55,707 nt of DNA from contig NZ_BAAAMN010000072.1 in assembly GCF_039529295.1 (NCBI RefSeq), forward strand, positions 1 through 55,707, read 5' to 3'. Position 1 is the stretch's first letter; each line of letters starts with the position of its first letter. This DNA is from Yaniella flava. Its GTDB lineage: Bacteria > Actinomycetota > Actinomycetes > Actinomycetales > Micrococcaceae. Positions 16,654-25,909 of this stretch are shown piece by piece. The notes beneath the pieces are model-generated. The model saw only the letters and a program-made list of their open reading frames with translations. It was not told the DNA's origin and made no database searches. A program made the position numbers and the translations under genes.

Positions 16654-18066
16654 TTATTTGTCTAATTGTTCGCGGGCTAGTTCGGCGGCCAGTCCAGTGT
16701 AGGTCTGGGGCGTGAGGTCCTTGAGCCGCTGTGCGGCAGCTTCGGACAGGCCGAGCTCGCCGACAAATTCGCGCATCCGTTGAGCATCCACCCGATTGCC
16801 GCGGGTTAGGTCTTTGAGGCGCTCGTAGGGGTTTTCCATGCCCTCGGTGCCGGCAATCGCCTCGGCCCGCATGACCGTCTGGATCGCTTCGCCCAGCACT
16901 TCCCAGTTGGTGTCGAGATCTGCTGCCAGAGCGGGTTCTGCAACGTCGAGCTGTGCCATACCACGCGTCACGTTGTTCAGGGCCAGAATCGAGTGGCCAA
17001 AGGCCACACCGATATTGCGCTGCGACGTGGAGTCGGTGAGGTCGCGCTGCCAGCGGGACTCAATGAGTGTGGATCCTAGGGAGGTCAACAGCGCGTTGGA
17101 CAGCTCGAGGTTGGCCTCGGCATTTTCGAAGCGAATCGGATTGACCTTATGCGGCATGGTCGACGAACCGGTTGCACCCTCCACTGGGATCTGAGCGAAA
17201 TAGCCGATCGAAATATAGCTCCACACGTCGACACAAAAGCCGTGCAGGATCTGGTTAAACCGCGCGATGTCGTCGTAGAGTTCCGACATCCAGTCGTGGT
17301 TTTCAATCTGAGTGGTCAACGGATTGAACGTCAGCCCGAGGCCCTCAACAAAGTCTTGAGCGATGACCGGCCAGTTGGCGTGTGGGACAGCAGCCACATG
17401 AGCCGCATACGTGCCGGTGGCCCCATTGATCTTGCCCATAAATTGCTGCGTGGAAATTCGGCGCAGCTGACGGTTGAGACGGTGCACAAATACCGCCATT
17501 TCCTTGCCCAGGGTGGTCGGGGTGGCTGGCTGACCATGCGTGCGCGACAACATGGGTGTCTCCACGGCAGAGTTGGCTACGTTTGCAATCGCGTCGACCA
17601 TCTTCTTGGCGGCAGGCACCCACACATCGCTGATCGCATCCCGTACACCCAGTGCATAGGAGAGATTGTTGATGTCCTCTGAGGTACACGCAAAGTGGAC
17701 CAGCGAGCCGAGGTGCCCCAGTCCGAGACCTTCGAGACGGTTGGCGATGAAGTACTCGACGGCTTTGACGTCGTGAACCGTCACCGCTTCGGTTTCGGCC
17801 AGCTCGGTTACCGATGCTTCATCAAAGTCTGTGACGATTGCGCGCAGGCCATCACGCTGGGCATCCGTGAGTTTTTCTAACCCGGGTACGACCTGGCCGT
17901 CGGCTAGGTGAATGAACCATTCGACTTCCACGTGAACACGGTTGCGGTTCAACGCTGCCTCAGAGAGATGATCTACCAGATCGGCAACATAACCACGGTA
18001 GCGGCCATCCAACGGGCCCAACGGAATATCAGTATCAGCCAAACGCACGCGCAAATTCTCAGTCAT
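16654..18066 (-). CDS. purB: adenylosuccinate lyase
   Basis: A 470-residue fumarase-superfamily lyase of the E. coli-length PurB type. It acts twice in purine synthesis, releasing fumarate from SAICAR and adenylosuccinate. The signature loop GSSTMPHKVNP, the LSRTHGQPATP histidine motif and SLVHFACTSEDINN are intact. The start at 18066 (MTENLRVRL) was chosen over an upstream in-frame ATG at 18105, because family members begin close to PLGPLDGRY. It converges with the ThDP gene, 3 bp apart, with no terminator visible. Confidence 0.95.
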   Translation of the reverse strand: MTENLRVRLADTDIPLGPLDGRYRGYVADLVDHLSEAALNRNRVHVEVEWFIHLADGQVVPGLEKLTDAQRDGLRAIVTDFDEASVTELAETEAVTVHDVKAVEYFIANRLEGLGLGHLGSLVHFACTSEDINNLSYALGVRDAISDVWVPAAKKMVDAIANVANSAVETPMLSRTHGQPATPTTLGKEMAVFVHRLNRQLRRISTQQFMGKINGATGTYAAHVAAVPHANWPVIAQDFVEGLGLTFNPLTTQIENHDWMSELYDDIARFNQILHGFCVDVWSYISIGYFAQIPVEGATGSSTMPHKVNPIRFENAEANLELSNALLTSLGSTLIESRWQRDLTDSTSQRNIGVAFGHSILALNNVTRGMAQLDVAEPALAADLDTNWEVLGEAIQTVMRAEAIAGTEGMENPYERLKDLTRGNRVDAQRMREFVGELGLSEAAAQRLKDLTPQTYTGLAAELAREQLDK

Positions 18067-18267
18067 AGTCTCATTCTGCCACCCGTCGCGATGCTTCAGC
18101 CACAATGTCGTACCCGTGACATGTTCTCAACTCGGGGTCGGTTTTCCACACCTGGCATCGAAATAGTGCTTATCCACAATTGCACACTGCGTTGCTCTGC
18201 GGCCGGGCGGAAGTTTCTACTGTGGTGCCACGACACGAAAACCAATGAGCGGCGAAGGAGGAACCCC

Positions 18268-18735
18268 ATGGCATTGGTTGAGATCCCGACGATGGCAGAG
18301 ATCGGGACGGGTATCAATTGGGTGGCAGATGGTGCCTGTGAGATGGCCTCGAGCGCGGTACAAGATTTCGTGACGAATCCTTCCGTCGCTGAGGCGGGGC
18401 TGAGCATGGTGGCCTCCCAGATTGAGGTCTTGGAACAGCTTGTCCAAACTTTGCGTGAGGTCTGCGCAGGGATCGAAGACGTCCACGGCAAATTGGCTAC
18501 GACCCACCAGTTGGAGTGGCATTCACCTGCGGGCAATGCGTTCCGGCATGCCGTAGGACTGGGCCAAGAACGGGCGAAACGCTTGGAAGAGACAGCTATG
18601 GATACGGCCATGCTGGCCAGTCAAGGGGTCGACGAACTGCGGATCATGATTTCAGCTTTGCAGTCACTCTTGGCGGCAGGAAGGGCGGCACTGGGAGATG
18701 TGGCAGGTTCAGCTGTTGGGCGGGTGTGTTCATGA
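18268..18735 (+). CDS. WXG-like small helical protein
   Basis: A 155-residue, mostly helical protein without a signal peptide. The motif WHSPAGNAFRHAVG (84-97) recalls the W-x-S-x-A-G-x-x-F-R turn of WXG100/ESX-like and related actinobacterial partner proteins, and the flanking helices (about 45-80 and 98-140) fit a hairpin. The ATG follows GAAGGAGG at an ideal distance. Its TGA overlaps the start of the alpha/beta hydrolase (ATGA), so the two are made together. I infer a chaperone or secretion partner for that hydrolase. No secretion machinery gene is present in this window. Confidence 0.6.
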   Translation: MALVEIPTMAEIGTGINWVADGACEMASSAVQDFVTNPSVAEAGLSMVASQIEVLEQLVQTLREVCAGIEDVHGKLATTHQLEWHSPAGNAFRHAVGLGQERAKRLEETAMDTAMLASQGVDELRIMISALQSLLAAGRAALGDVAGSAVGRVCS

Positions 18736-20267
18736 GGGCAAACGTCACCGGTGGACCCACGCATTGGCGTGCGAATCTCGACGAACTCAAGCTAGGCGTG
18801 GGCCACCTCCAAGAAGCGACCGAACAGACCATGAACCTGGCTGGCAAGGCTGTGGTTGCCGGTGGGCTCCTGTCCGGGGTGACGATCATGACGCCTCAGG
18901 GACCGTTTATTGGAGCCAACACGGTGGCCCTGTCCGCTGGATTAGTCACCATGCGCGGGGAGGTCGAGCTGTTGTCGACGGGCGTGGATGCTGCGATTGC
19001 TGCCTATCTTGAAACCGAACAACGCATTACGACCATGGTCAATGCTGCTGCGACGCCGGCAGCAATTGTGCTCAGTATCGTCGGCATCGCGACCGATCTC
19101 AACGTCCCCAATGACGTCTATGAGATTGCTGTGCGCGGCACCGTCGATGGCGTATGGGCAGGGGTGGAAGCCGGATTCACCGGGCTGAATCGACTCGTCC
19201 CCGGCTCGAAATACGTTGCGGGCAACGTGATCAGCTGGACCATGGACCTGGATGAAAATATGTGGGACATCCCGCCGGCTGAGCGAACACTGGGGGTGCT
19301 CGCCCACACTGTTGGTCAATTTGGGATGCTGAACCTCGCACCCTATAACACCACAAATGTGACTCAACAGCCTGGCGAAAATGGCTGGCAGGATCGAGAC
19401 TCCCTGACCAACGGTGGATCCATCAAAGCCATGCAGCTACTCAAAGACTACGCATACGAAGAAGACGGCGTGACGGTTGCGAAAATTCAACAGGATGATG
19501 GCAGCGATGCGTATGTGGTGCTCTATTCTGGCACCACCCCACTCGGCGACGATGATGACGGGCCACTTGGGCTGCTTCAGGATGATGCTGCTTTTGGGGC
19601 CACCGGAGTCGTCGAGTCGATTGTTGCCGATTCCGTACACGTCGAAGATGCCACCATGGAGATCTTGGATCAGGCTGGTGTACCGGCCGGAGCGACGATC
19701 ATGACGATGGGCTATAGCCAAGGGGGCACCCATGCATTGAACGTCGCGATGAGCGACAAAATGAAAGGCAAGTACAACGTCTCCGATGTACTGACCGTCG
19801 CAGCACCCACTGGTCATCGACGAACCGATGATTTTGCCACGAACTTTGTGCATATTGATCACGAGCATGACAAGGTTCCCGCACTGACGGGAGCGAGCAA
19901 CGAAGGAAGAATCAATCGGACCACGATTGAAGTCAAGGGGTACCCCGAGCAAGACATTGAAGCGGGGATTTTTGGGCCGGAACATAATATCGGCCTGATT
20001 GATCAGCAGCTTGGTGAGGCGCTCAACGATCCCCAAGTCCAGCACGCGACGAACATCCCGCTGCAGAACATCGAAACAAAAATGGGCGGGGCCGTGGCAA
20101 TCCAACAGTTCAAGTTGGACCGCCAACAGGCCGCGCCCCCACACCATCCGATGCAGTCCGAGAGATCTGAACGTTCTTCGTCAGAACCAGCCGCGCCGCA
20201 AAAGATTATTCCTGTCCGTCCTCTGCCTGACTGGACGACGGGAACCGTGCGAAATCTTGCAGATTAA
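18732..20267 (+). CDS. putative effector-like alpha/beta hydrolase
   Basis: A 511-residue protein. The N-terminal region (about 1-180) is helical and rich in Ala/Gly, with a hydrophobic stretch near 40-75, and resembles the docking part of ESX-type proteins more than an enzyme. The hydrolase part follows, with nucleophile elbow GYSQGG (S329), a likely acid in HEHDKVP (D380) and a likely base in GPEHN (H418), in the right order for a lipase or esterase. The tail (from about 475) is Pro/Ser/Arg-rich and disordered. It is coupled by ATGA to the WXG-like gene. The substrate is unknown, and a PE-PPE-type esterase or a toxin are both possible. Confidence 0.68.
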   Translation: MRANVTGGPTHWRANLDELKLGVGHLQEATEQTMNLAGKAVVAGGLLSGVTIMTPQGPFIGANTVALSAGLVTMRGEVELLSTGVDAAIAAYLETEQRITTMVNAAATPAAIVLSIVGIATDLNVPNDVYEIAVRGTVDGVWAGVEAGFTGLNRLVPGSKYVAGNVISWTMDLDENMWDIPPAERTLGVLAHTVGQFGMLNLAPYNTTNVTQQPGENGWQDRDSLTNGGSIKAMQLLKDYAYEEDGVTVAKIQQDDGSDAYVVLYSGTTPLGDDDDGPLGLLQDDAAFGATGVVESIVADSVHVEDATMEILDQAGVPAGATIMTMGYSQGGTHALNVAMSDKMKGKYNVSDVLTVAAPTGHRRTDDFATNFVHIDHEHDKVPALTGASNEGRINRTTIEVKGYPEQDIEAGIFGPEHNIGLIDQQLGEALNDPQVQHATNIPLQNIETKMGGAVAIQQFKLDRQQAAPPHHPMQSERSERSSSEPAAPQKIIPVRPLPDWTTGTVRNLAD

Positions 20268-20665
20268 TCGTTGATCGGCGCCACCGAGGCAATGAGCCGG
20301 TTGCCAATCGTTGAGACCAGTGCAATGATGAGCGCTGCCAGAATGGTGGTCCAGAAGAAGCTATCGATGGTGACATGCACTGGCAGAAACGACGTGACCC
20401 AGACGGTCAATGACAACATTGCCGCATTGATAACGAGGGTGAAGAGTCCTAGTGTCAGACAGGTGATGGGTAACGATAACAGGCTGACAATTGGACGGAT
20501 GACGCCGTTGATGAGCCCGAAGACGACCGAGACCAACAATAAGGCGATGATGGATTCGCCGGTGTCGGGTGTGCCGGTGTCGGCAGTGAGACTCATGCCG
20601 GGAAGAATCCAGGCGGCAACCCAAAAAGAGGCTGCGGTGACGATGGTTCTCAGAAGATAACTCAT
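20264..20665 (-). CDS. YvlD/phage-holin-4-like membrane protein
   Basis: A 133-residue protein with four hydrophobic helices and the conserved FGLINGVIRPIVSLLSLPIT of the YvlD (Phage_holin_4_2) family, which is bacterial and membrane-bound and of unknown role. The start at 20665 follows GGGAGGAT. The longer reading would run into the terminator of the upstream gene. It overlaps the convergent hydrolase by 4 bases. Confidence 0.85.
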   Translation of the reverse strand: MSYLLRTIVTAASFWVAAWILPGMSLTADTGTPDTGESIIALLLVSVVFGLINGVIRPIVSLLSLPITCLTLGLFTLVINAAMLSLTVWVTSFLPVHVTIDSFFWTTILAALIIALVSTIGNRLIASVAPIND

Positions 20666-20686
20666 AACGTTATCCTCCCACGAAAA

Positions 20687-20716
20687 ACTGGCGACACCCA
20701 AAAGGGTGCCGCCAGT
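20687..20716 (-). terminator. terminator of the flavin monooxygenase
   Basis: On the minus strand, ACTGGCGGCACCC and GGGTGTCGCCAGT form a 13-bp stem with one mismatch and a 4-base loop, followed by TTTTTCG. It lies 17 bases after the monooxygenase stop. Confidence 0.85.
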
Positions 20717-20732
20717 TTTTTACAGGTTCGAA

Positions 20733-22628
20733 CTAGTTCTGCTGGGTGAAAATACCGTCGAACAGCTCAGCGATGGCCTCGGTCGCGTCCAGTGGCTGAA
20801 CGGTTGAGATATACCCATCAGGACGGACGACCACGATCGCACCGTCTGAAGAGATCTCACGGTCTTCGTAGATGCTGTCATCAGCCAAGGTGGCGAATAC
20901 CTGGTTCAGGTCGGTGATCTGGAAGGGACCCACCACCGGACGGTAGATCTGTGGGGTTTCCATCAGCTCAACTTCTTCTTTCGGCTGCTGGTAAATGACT
21001 TTCACATCGAAGACGCTGTTGATGTCTTCGCCTTCGCGGGTGTATTTGATGACCGGCGAGTTGGCATTGGTCCCCAGCCATTCACCGAAGGTGTTGGCTT
21101 TGTTCGCGGCATCGTTTGGTGCCTTGTCGTCACCGAATACATAGATGCGCCAGCGACCATCAGCTTCGTGCAGGTGGCCCAGCTGAAGCGGGTTGGTGTC
21201 GGAGACTCGAGATACCTTGGTGGATTTGAAGCGCTTGCCAATTTCGTAGCCCTTGGCCAAATCCTGGTGGGTTGTATCGGTGGTCAAAACCGATGGCTTG
21301 TATTCGGTCATGAAACCGGCAGGGAACTCGAAGGTCTTCTCGTAGAACTCTGCGACGTAGTTCTTGGACGGCAGATCCTCTGGCTTGGCGGCCATGAGGC
21401 TCGACCATTTCTTGTCGAAGTCAATGAGGTTCTGCGCGACTTCCTGACGTTCACCGGAATAGGTGTGCAGCAGGGACGGATCAGAATAACCAGACAGAAC
21501 CTGTCCGATCTTCCACCCCAGGTTGAAACCATCCTGAATGGAGACGTTCATGCCCTGGCCAGCTTTTGCCGAGTGGGTGTGGCAGGCGTCGCCGGTGACG
21601 AAGATGCGGGGGTTCTTCTCGTGCTCTTCGTCCTCATCGACGTTGTCGAATTTGTCAGTGACACGGTGGCCGACTTCGTAGACGGACCACCATGCGACGT
21701 CTTTGACCTCAACGGTGTAGGGGTGCAGGATGTTGTTGGCAGTGCGGATGATTTCTTCCAGCGGGGTCTTGCGAACGGCACCGGCATCGTTGGGATCGAC
21801 ATCGCCGAGGTCGACGTAGAAGCGAACCAGGTAGCCACCCTCACGAGGAATCAACAGGATGGAGCCACCGTCGTTGGACTGGATGGCGCACTTGGTGCGG
21901 ATGTCGGGGAAATCTGATTCAATCAACACGTCCATGACGCCCCAGGCGTGGTCGGACTTGTCGCCAATTGGTGTGCGGCCAATGGATTTCCGCACAGGGG
22001 AGTGCGCGCCTTCGGAGCCGACCAGGTATTTGGTGCGAACCGTGCGAGTTTCGCCTTCCTGCGGTCCAGCGGTGAGCTTGAGGGTGACCTCGATTGGGTA
22101 TTCCTGGTCTTCGTCAATGGTCTGCGAGACGAATTCGTAGCCGTAGTCTGGCTTCAGACGCGTTGGGGAGTTCTCGGCGAACTCGGCGAAGTAGTCCAGA
22201 ACGCGGGCCTGGTTCACAATCAAGTGCTTGAACTCGGAGATGCCGGTTGGGTCATCCAGCGTGCGTGAAGTGCGCACAATGTTTTCTGGGTTCTCCTCAT
22301 CTGGATTCCAGAAATTCATCTCGGTCAACCAGTAGGCTTCGTTGGTGATTTCGTCAGCGAAACCGAAGTAGTCGAAGGTCTCGACCGAGCGGGCCTGAAT
22401 ACCGTCGGCTTGGCCGAGGACCAGGCGGCCATCGCGGCGCTCCACTAGTCGGGTATGCACATCCTGGTAGGACGACAACGTTGCTGCGGTCGTCATGCCG
22501 GCGGGACCAGAACCGACGATCATCACATCCATGGTGTCCGGAAGCTCATCCGGGCGATCCAGGCCTACGCCTGCGGCTGATTTCACGCGTGGGTCTGTGG
22601 AGATATATCCGTGGTGATGAAATTGCAT
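20733..22628 (-). CDS. FAD-dependent aromatic-ring monooxygenase (phenol 2-monooxygenase / 3-hydroxybenzoate 4-monooxygenase type)
   Basis: A 631-residue class A flavoprotein hydroxylase. The FAD nucleotide fold is at 34-58 (VMIVGSGPAGMTTAAT), the GSEGAHS motif is at 204-210 (DG-type, FAD/NADPH binding), and TGDACHTHSAKAGQGMN (345-361) is the second FAD motif. The C-terminal third is the thioredoxin-like domain of phenol 2-monooxygenases. The length matches 3-hydroxybenzoate 4-monooxygenase (MobA). It probably hydroxylates a simple phenol or hydroxybenzoate. It is divergent from an IclR regulator, with paired palindromes between them. Confidence 0.9.
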   Translation of the reverse strand: MQFHHHGYISTDPRVKSAAGVGLDRPDELPDTMDVMIVGSGPAGMTTAATLSSYQDVHTRLVERRDGRLVLGQADGIQARSVETFDYFGFADEITNEAYWLTEMNFWNPDEENPENIVRTSRTLDDPTGISEFKHLIVNQARVLDYFAEFAENSPTRLKPDYGYEFVSQTIDEDQEYPIEVTLKLTAGPQEGETRTVRTKYLVGSEGAHSPVRKSIGRTPIGDKSDHAWGVMDVLIESDFPDIRTKCAIQSNDGGSILLIPREGGYLVRFYVDLGDVDPNDAGAVRKTPLEEIIRTANNILHPYTVEVKDVAWWSVYEVGHRVTDKFDNVDEDEEHEKNPRIFVTGDACHTHSAKAGQGMNVSIQDGFNLGWKIGQVLSGYSDPSLLHTYSGERQEVAQNLIDFDKKWSSLMAAKPEDLPSKNYVAEFYEKTFEFPAGFMTEYKPSVLTTDTTHQDLAKGYEIGKRFKSTKVSRVSDTNPLQLGHLHEADGRWRIYVFGDDKAPNDAANKANTFGEWLGTNANSPVIKYTREGEDINSVFDVKVIYQQPKEEVELMETPQIYRPVVGPFQITDLNQVFATLADDSIYEDREISSDGAIVVVRPDGYISTVQPLDATEAIAELFDGIFTQQN

Positions 22629-22671
22629 GACTTAACTCCTGAGGTTCGCAACTTTTCAAGAAACTTAGAAT

Positions 22672-22706
22672 GTTCTATATTTGAACTCTGTGTTCAATTA
22701 GTGAAC
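22672..22706. promoter_or_regulatory. tandem palindromic operators of the IclR regulator
   Basis: GTTC-N7-GAAC occurs twice, at 22672-22686 and 22692-22706, with 20 bp (two helical turns) between matching bases. They lie in the divergent gap between the monooxygenase and the IclR gene. Two copies on one face of the helix suit binding of an IclR dimer or tetramer. Confidence 0.7.
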
Positions 22707-22769
22707 TATTAGGTGTGAGCCTACACACGAGGTGTGAGGAAAGACAAATCGGATTGCTGAGGAGTTGTG

Positions 22770-23489
22770 ATGTCTGATACTGCCGGAGGCAGTCTGTCGC
22801 TGACGTTATCGCGGGGAATTGAACTGCTTGAAGTCGTGTGTGCTGCCGACTCACCGCTCTCGATTGGCGAAGTCGCTCAACAGCTCGGTGTGCACCGCTC
22901 TGCCGCATATCGTCTCCTGCGCACGTTGGAAGCTCACTACTTGGTGCGACGGGATGACGCCGGGAGGATCCATCCGGCCGCTGGCTTAACCAACTTAGCG
23001 CGGGGAGTTGAAAATTCGCTCCAAACCGTTGGCTTGCCGATCATGACCAAAATTGCCGACGCGCTCGAGATGTCATGCTTTATCGCTGTGGCCCAGGGGG
23101 CTGATTGCTTTACCTTGATGACGGTCGAAGCGACCACCTCACATGCGGTAACGCAGCATCCGGGGACTCGGCATCATCTGGATCGTGGTGCCCCCGGCGT
23201 CGCGTTACTGTCTGGCCTGACGGCACAGCAGCGCAGTGATATCGAGGGCCTTGAATTGTCCGACAAAGCCCAGGCAGATCTCGAAGAGGCCCGGCAGAAT
23301 GGCTATGCCTCCTCGTTTGATGAAGTGATCCCAGGGGTCGGCTCAGTTGCTGTGCCATTAATGGCGGCCGGGCAACTGCCAGCAACCTTGGCTGTGGTCT
23401 ATCCGCGGCAAGAGGTCGATGAAGCTCACATCGCTGCCACGTTGCATCAAGGTGTGGATACGATGTTGGCTCGACTCGGCGCAGCATAG
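22770..23489 (+). CDS. IclR family transcriptional regulator
   Basis: A 239-residue regulator. The N-terminal winged helix (about 10-70) has LSIGEVAQQLGVHRSAAYRL and the C-terminal effector-binding domain ends in a helical segment VDTMLARLGAA. Members bind aromatic or short organic acids. It is divergent from the aromatic monooxygenase, and two 15-bp palindromes lie in between, so it is the likely regulator of that gene and of itself. The ATG at 22770 was preferred over the GTG at 22767, with GAGGAG upstream. Confidence 0.9.
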   Translation: MSDTAGGSLSLTLSRGIELLEVVCAADSPLSIGEVAQQLGVHRSAAYRLLRTLEAHYLVRRDDAGRIHPAAGLTNLARGVENSLQTVGLPIMTKIADALEMSCFIAVAQGADCFTLMTVEATTSHAVTQHPGTRHHLDRGAPGVALLSGLTAQQRSDIEGLELSDKAQADLEEARQNGYASSFDEVIPGVGSVAVPLMAAGQLPATLAVVYPRQEVDEAHIAATLHQGVDTMLARLGAA

Positions 23490-23541
23490 TGGTGTTGCGT
23501 CAGTGAGCGATTCGACTCGGGCTCGTCGCTAGACTAGTGCC

Positions 23542-24648
23542 ATGGATTCTTCTGCTGTCTACCCACGTGCTGTGCTCAACAAGCTGCCCGCCTACCAGGC
23601 AGGCAAACCACCGGTGGAAACGCCCGGACTGACCCCTTATAAACTCGCCTCCAACGAAAACCCGTATGCGCCTATCAAGGCTGCAACGGATGCGATCGTG
23701 ACAGCTGCCACCGCCACAACCGTTCAGCGGTACCCGGAAACCACGTATGCTGACCTGCGTCACCTGATCGGCGAAACCTATGATGTGCCGGTCGACGATG
23801 TCACCGTGGGTGCTGGTTCGCTGGGTATCTTCACCGCTCTGGTGCAAACCTTCGCCGGCACAGGCGAAGACGGGGTTGAGGATGAAGTCATCATCCCGTG
23901 GCGTTCGTTCGAGGCCTACCCAATCGTCATCCGTAGCGCGGGAGCCAGCGACATCCAAGTGCCGCTGTTGGACAACGGCACACACGACTTAGAATCCATG
24001 TTGTCGTCTATTAACGATCGCACCCGCATGATCGTGCTGTGCACGCCAAATAATCCAACCGGCACCGTGCTCACCGACCAAGCTGTGCGAGACTTCTTGG
24101 AGCGCGTCCCAGAGCACATTCTGGTGGTTATTGATGGGGCTTACCTCGAATTCGTCCGCCGAGATGGCGTCGACAACTACCTGGATTTCTACCGTGAGTA
24201 TCCCAATGTTGCGGTCCTTCGAACGTTTTCTAAGGCGCATGGCTTGGCGAATCTGCGGGTTGGATATGCTGTTGCGCCGCCACAAATTGCTCGACCATTG
24301 AACACTGTGCTCTCTGCTTTTCCTACTTCGACTCTGAGTGCTCAGGCGGCCTACGCCTCCCTCTCAAATTTGGACGAAGTCTTGGACAACACCGAAAAAG
24401 TGGTGTTCGAACGACACCGCGTGTGGAAGGCCCTTGACGAGCTGGGATACCAGCCGCCGGTCACCGAAGCGAATTTTGTGTGGCTGCCGCTGGGCGACAA
24501 GGCAGAAGCATTTTCCGACGCCTGTGACGCGCGAGCGTTATCAGTGCGCGCTTTCGCGCCAGAGGGTGTGCGGGTTTCCATTGGCGAAGTCGAAGCCAAT
24601 GATCGGTTGATCCAGGTGGCAACCGAATTCGCACAACAGCACCTCTAA
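23542..24648 (+). CDS. histidinol-phosphate / aromatic aminotransferase
   Basis: A 368-residue PLP-dependent class I/II transaminase. YKLASNENPYAP (33-44), the NNPTGTV turn and the Schiff-base lysine in TFSKAHGLANLRVGY are clear. HisC and the aromatic aminotransferase Pat share this sequence class. There is no his operon nearby, and both neighbours act in catabolism, so aromatic amino acid transamination is at least as likely. It is transcribed towards the DadA gene and ends 1 bp from its stop. Confidence 0.88.
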   Translation: MDSSAVYPRAVLNKLPAYQAGKPPVETPGLTPYKLASNENPYAPIKAATDAIVTAATATTVQRYPETTYADLRHLIGETYDVPVDDVTVGAGSLGIFTALVQTFAGTGEDGVEDEVIIPWRSFEAYPIVIRSAGASDIQVPLLDNGTHDLESMLSSINDRTRMIVLCTPNNPTGTVLTDQAVRDFLERVPEHILVVIDGAYLEFVRRDGVDNYLDFYREYPNVAVLRTFSKAHGLANLRVGYAVAPPQIARPLNTVLSAFPTSTLSAQAAYASLSNLDEVLDNTEKVVFERHRVWKALDELGYQPPVTEANFVWLPLGDKAEAFSDACDARALSVRAFAPEGVRVSIGEVEANDRLIQVATEFAQQHL

Positions 24649-24649
24649 C

Positions 24650-25909
24650 TCAGAGCGCGAATGGTTTCATATCGATCTGCGAACCGGCGACCACACCCGG
24701 TTTGCCTTCGACCATTGACACTACGACTTCGGCGGTGACCGGTCCCAACGAGAGTCCGTGCATGTTGTGACCGGTGGCCACAATGACATTCGGGTGCGCT
24801 TTGAGTGGCGAAATGATTGGGAGCCCAGTTGGCGTCATCGGACGAGGCCCGGTCCATTCATCAAAACGCGGCTTGCCGTCAATGCCCTGTATGAATGCCG
24901 AGGCTTGGGATGCCAGGTGGTCCACGCGTTGTGCGGAAAATTCTTCGATCTGGCTCGAGAAGTCCATCAAGCCCACGACCCGCAGTTCGCCAGACATCGG
25001 GACACCAAGTGTTTTTCGATCAATTGAGGCCAGCAGGTAGCCCGGCAGCCGGTCTGGTTGCACGTGATAGGAATACCCGGTGCCCGGCGTGACATATGCG
25101 GGGCGGATGCCCGCAAGCCCCTCGATTTTAGATGTGGTCCACGCGCCGGTGGCCACGATTGCCTTATCGAAACCGCTTGTGATGTCGCCAGCTGGAGTGC
25201 GCAGCGTGGCGCTGTTGTTGTCGATGCCCACAAGCTCGGTCTGTTCGTGAATCTGCGTCCCCAGCTCGAGCAGTTTCTCATGGAGCTCATCAACGAAGAG
25301 GCGCGGATCGATATAGCGTTCGGTATGCGCGACATAGCCAGCACGAACGCGCTTGGCTAACACGGACTCAAAATCATGTAGATCGCCGTCCAACATGATT
25401 TGGCCCGGACGCTCAGTGCCGAACAGATCTGCGCGCTGTACCTGCTTGTCCCGGAACTTCTGCAACTCGTCAACAGAGGCACTGTTGTTCAAGAAGCCGT
25501 ACCCACCGCCGTCCAGCGAGATGCCGTCCTGATGGTATGAGTCAAAAGCTGCGAATGCGCCCCGAACTAACTGATCGAGGTTGCGAGTGTTCTGACGCAC
25601 CTTGGCCGGCATGGTGTTGTACATAAACCCCGCGCCAAAAGCAGACAGTAGCGGCATTGCCGCGGGAGCAATGTTGAGATAGTGGCGTCGCGAGGTGACG
25701 CCCTTGAAGATCTCGGTGAGCTGTTCTGGTTCAGGCATCGGGGTGACTTGAATCGGGGTAATTTCGCCAGCGTTACCGCGAGCGGCTCCCGAGCCCACCT
25801 CGTCTTTGTCGATCAGTGTAACGCGATGACCTGCTCGTGCCAATGAATATGCGGTACACAGGCCGATCAGCCCTGCACCCGCAATGAGCACATCTTGTGA
25901 AGCCGTCAT
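24650..25909 (-). CDS. FAD-dependent D-amino acid dehydrogenase (DadA-like)
   Basis: A 419-residue DAO-family flavoprotein. The FAD motif is LIAGAGLIGLCTAYSLARAG (8-27), followed by the family pattern SGAARGNAGEI (42-52). Late motifs are GPRPMTPTGLPIISP and TGHNMHGLSLGP. DadA deaminates D-amino acids to 2-oxo acids at the membrane or in the cytoplasm. Other glycine-oxidase-like activities are possible. The start follows AAAGGAA. Confidence 0.88.
   Translation of the reverse strand: MTASQDVLIAGAGLIGLCTAYSLARAGHRVTLIDKDEVGSGAARGNAGEITPIQVTPMPEPEQLTEIFKGVTSRRHYLNIAPAAMPLLSAFGAGFMYNTMPAKVRQNTRNLDQLVRGAFAAFDSYHQDGISLDGGGYGFLNNSASVDELQKFRDKQVQRADLFGTERPGQIMLDGDLHDFESVLAKRVRAGYVAHTERYIDPRLFVDELHEKLLELGTQIHEQTELVGIDNNSATLRTPAGDITSGFDKAIVATGAWTTSKIEGLAGIRPAYVTPGTGYSYHVQPDRLPGYLLASIDRKTLGVPMSGELRVVGLMDFSSQIEEFSAQRVDHLASQASAFIQGIDGKPRFDEWTGPRPMTPTGLPIISPLKAHPNVIVATGHNMHGLSLGPVTAEVVVSMVEGKPGVVAGSQIDMKPFAL

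Noticed and set aside
17149..17682. Plus-strand frame opposite purB
   Set aside because: Shadow of adenylosuccinate lyase, which has its full signature and length.
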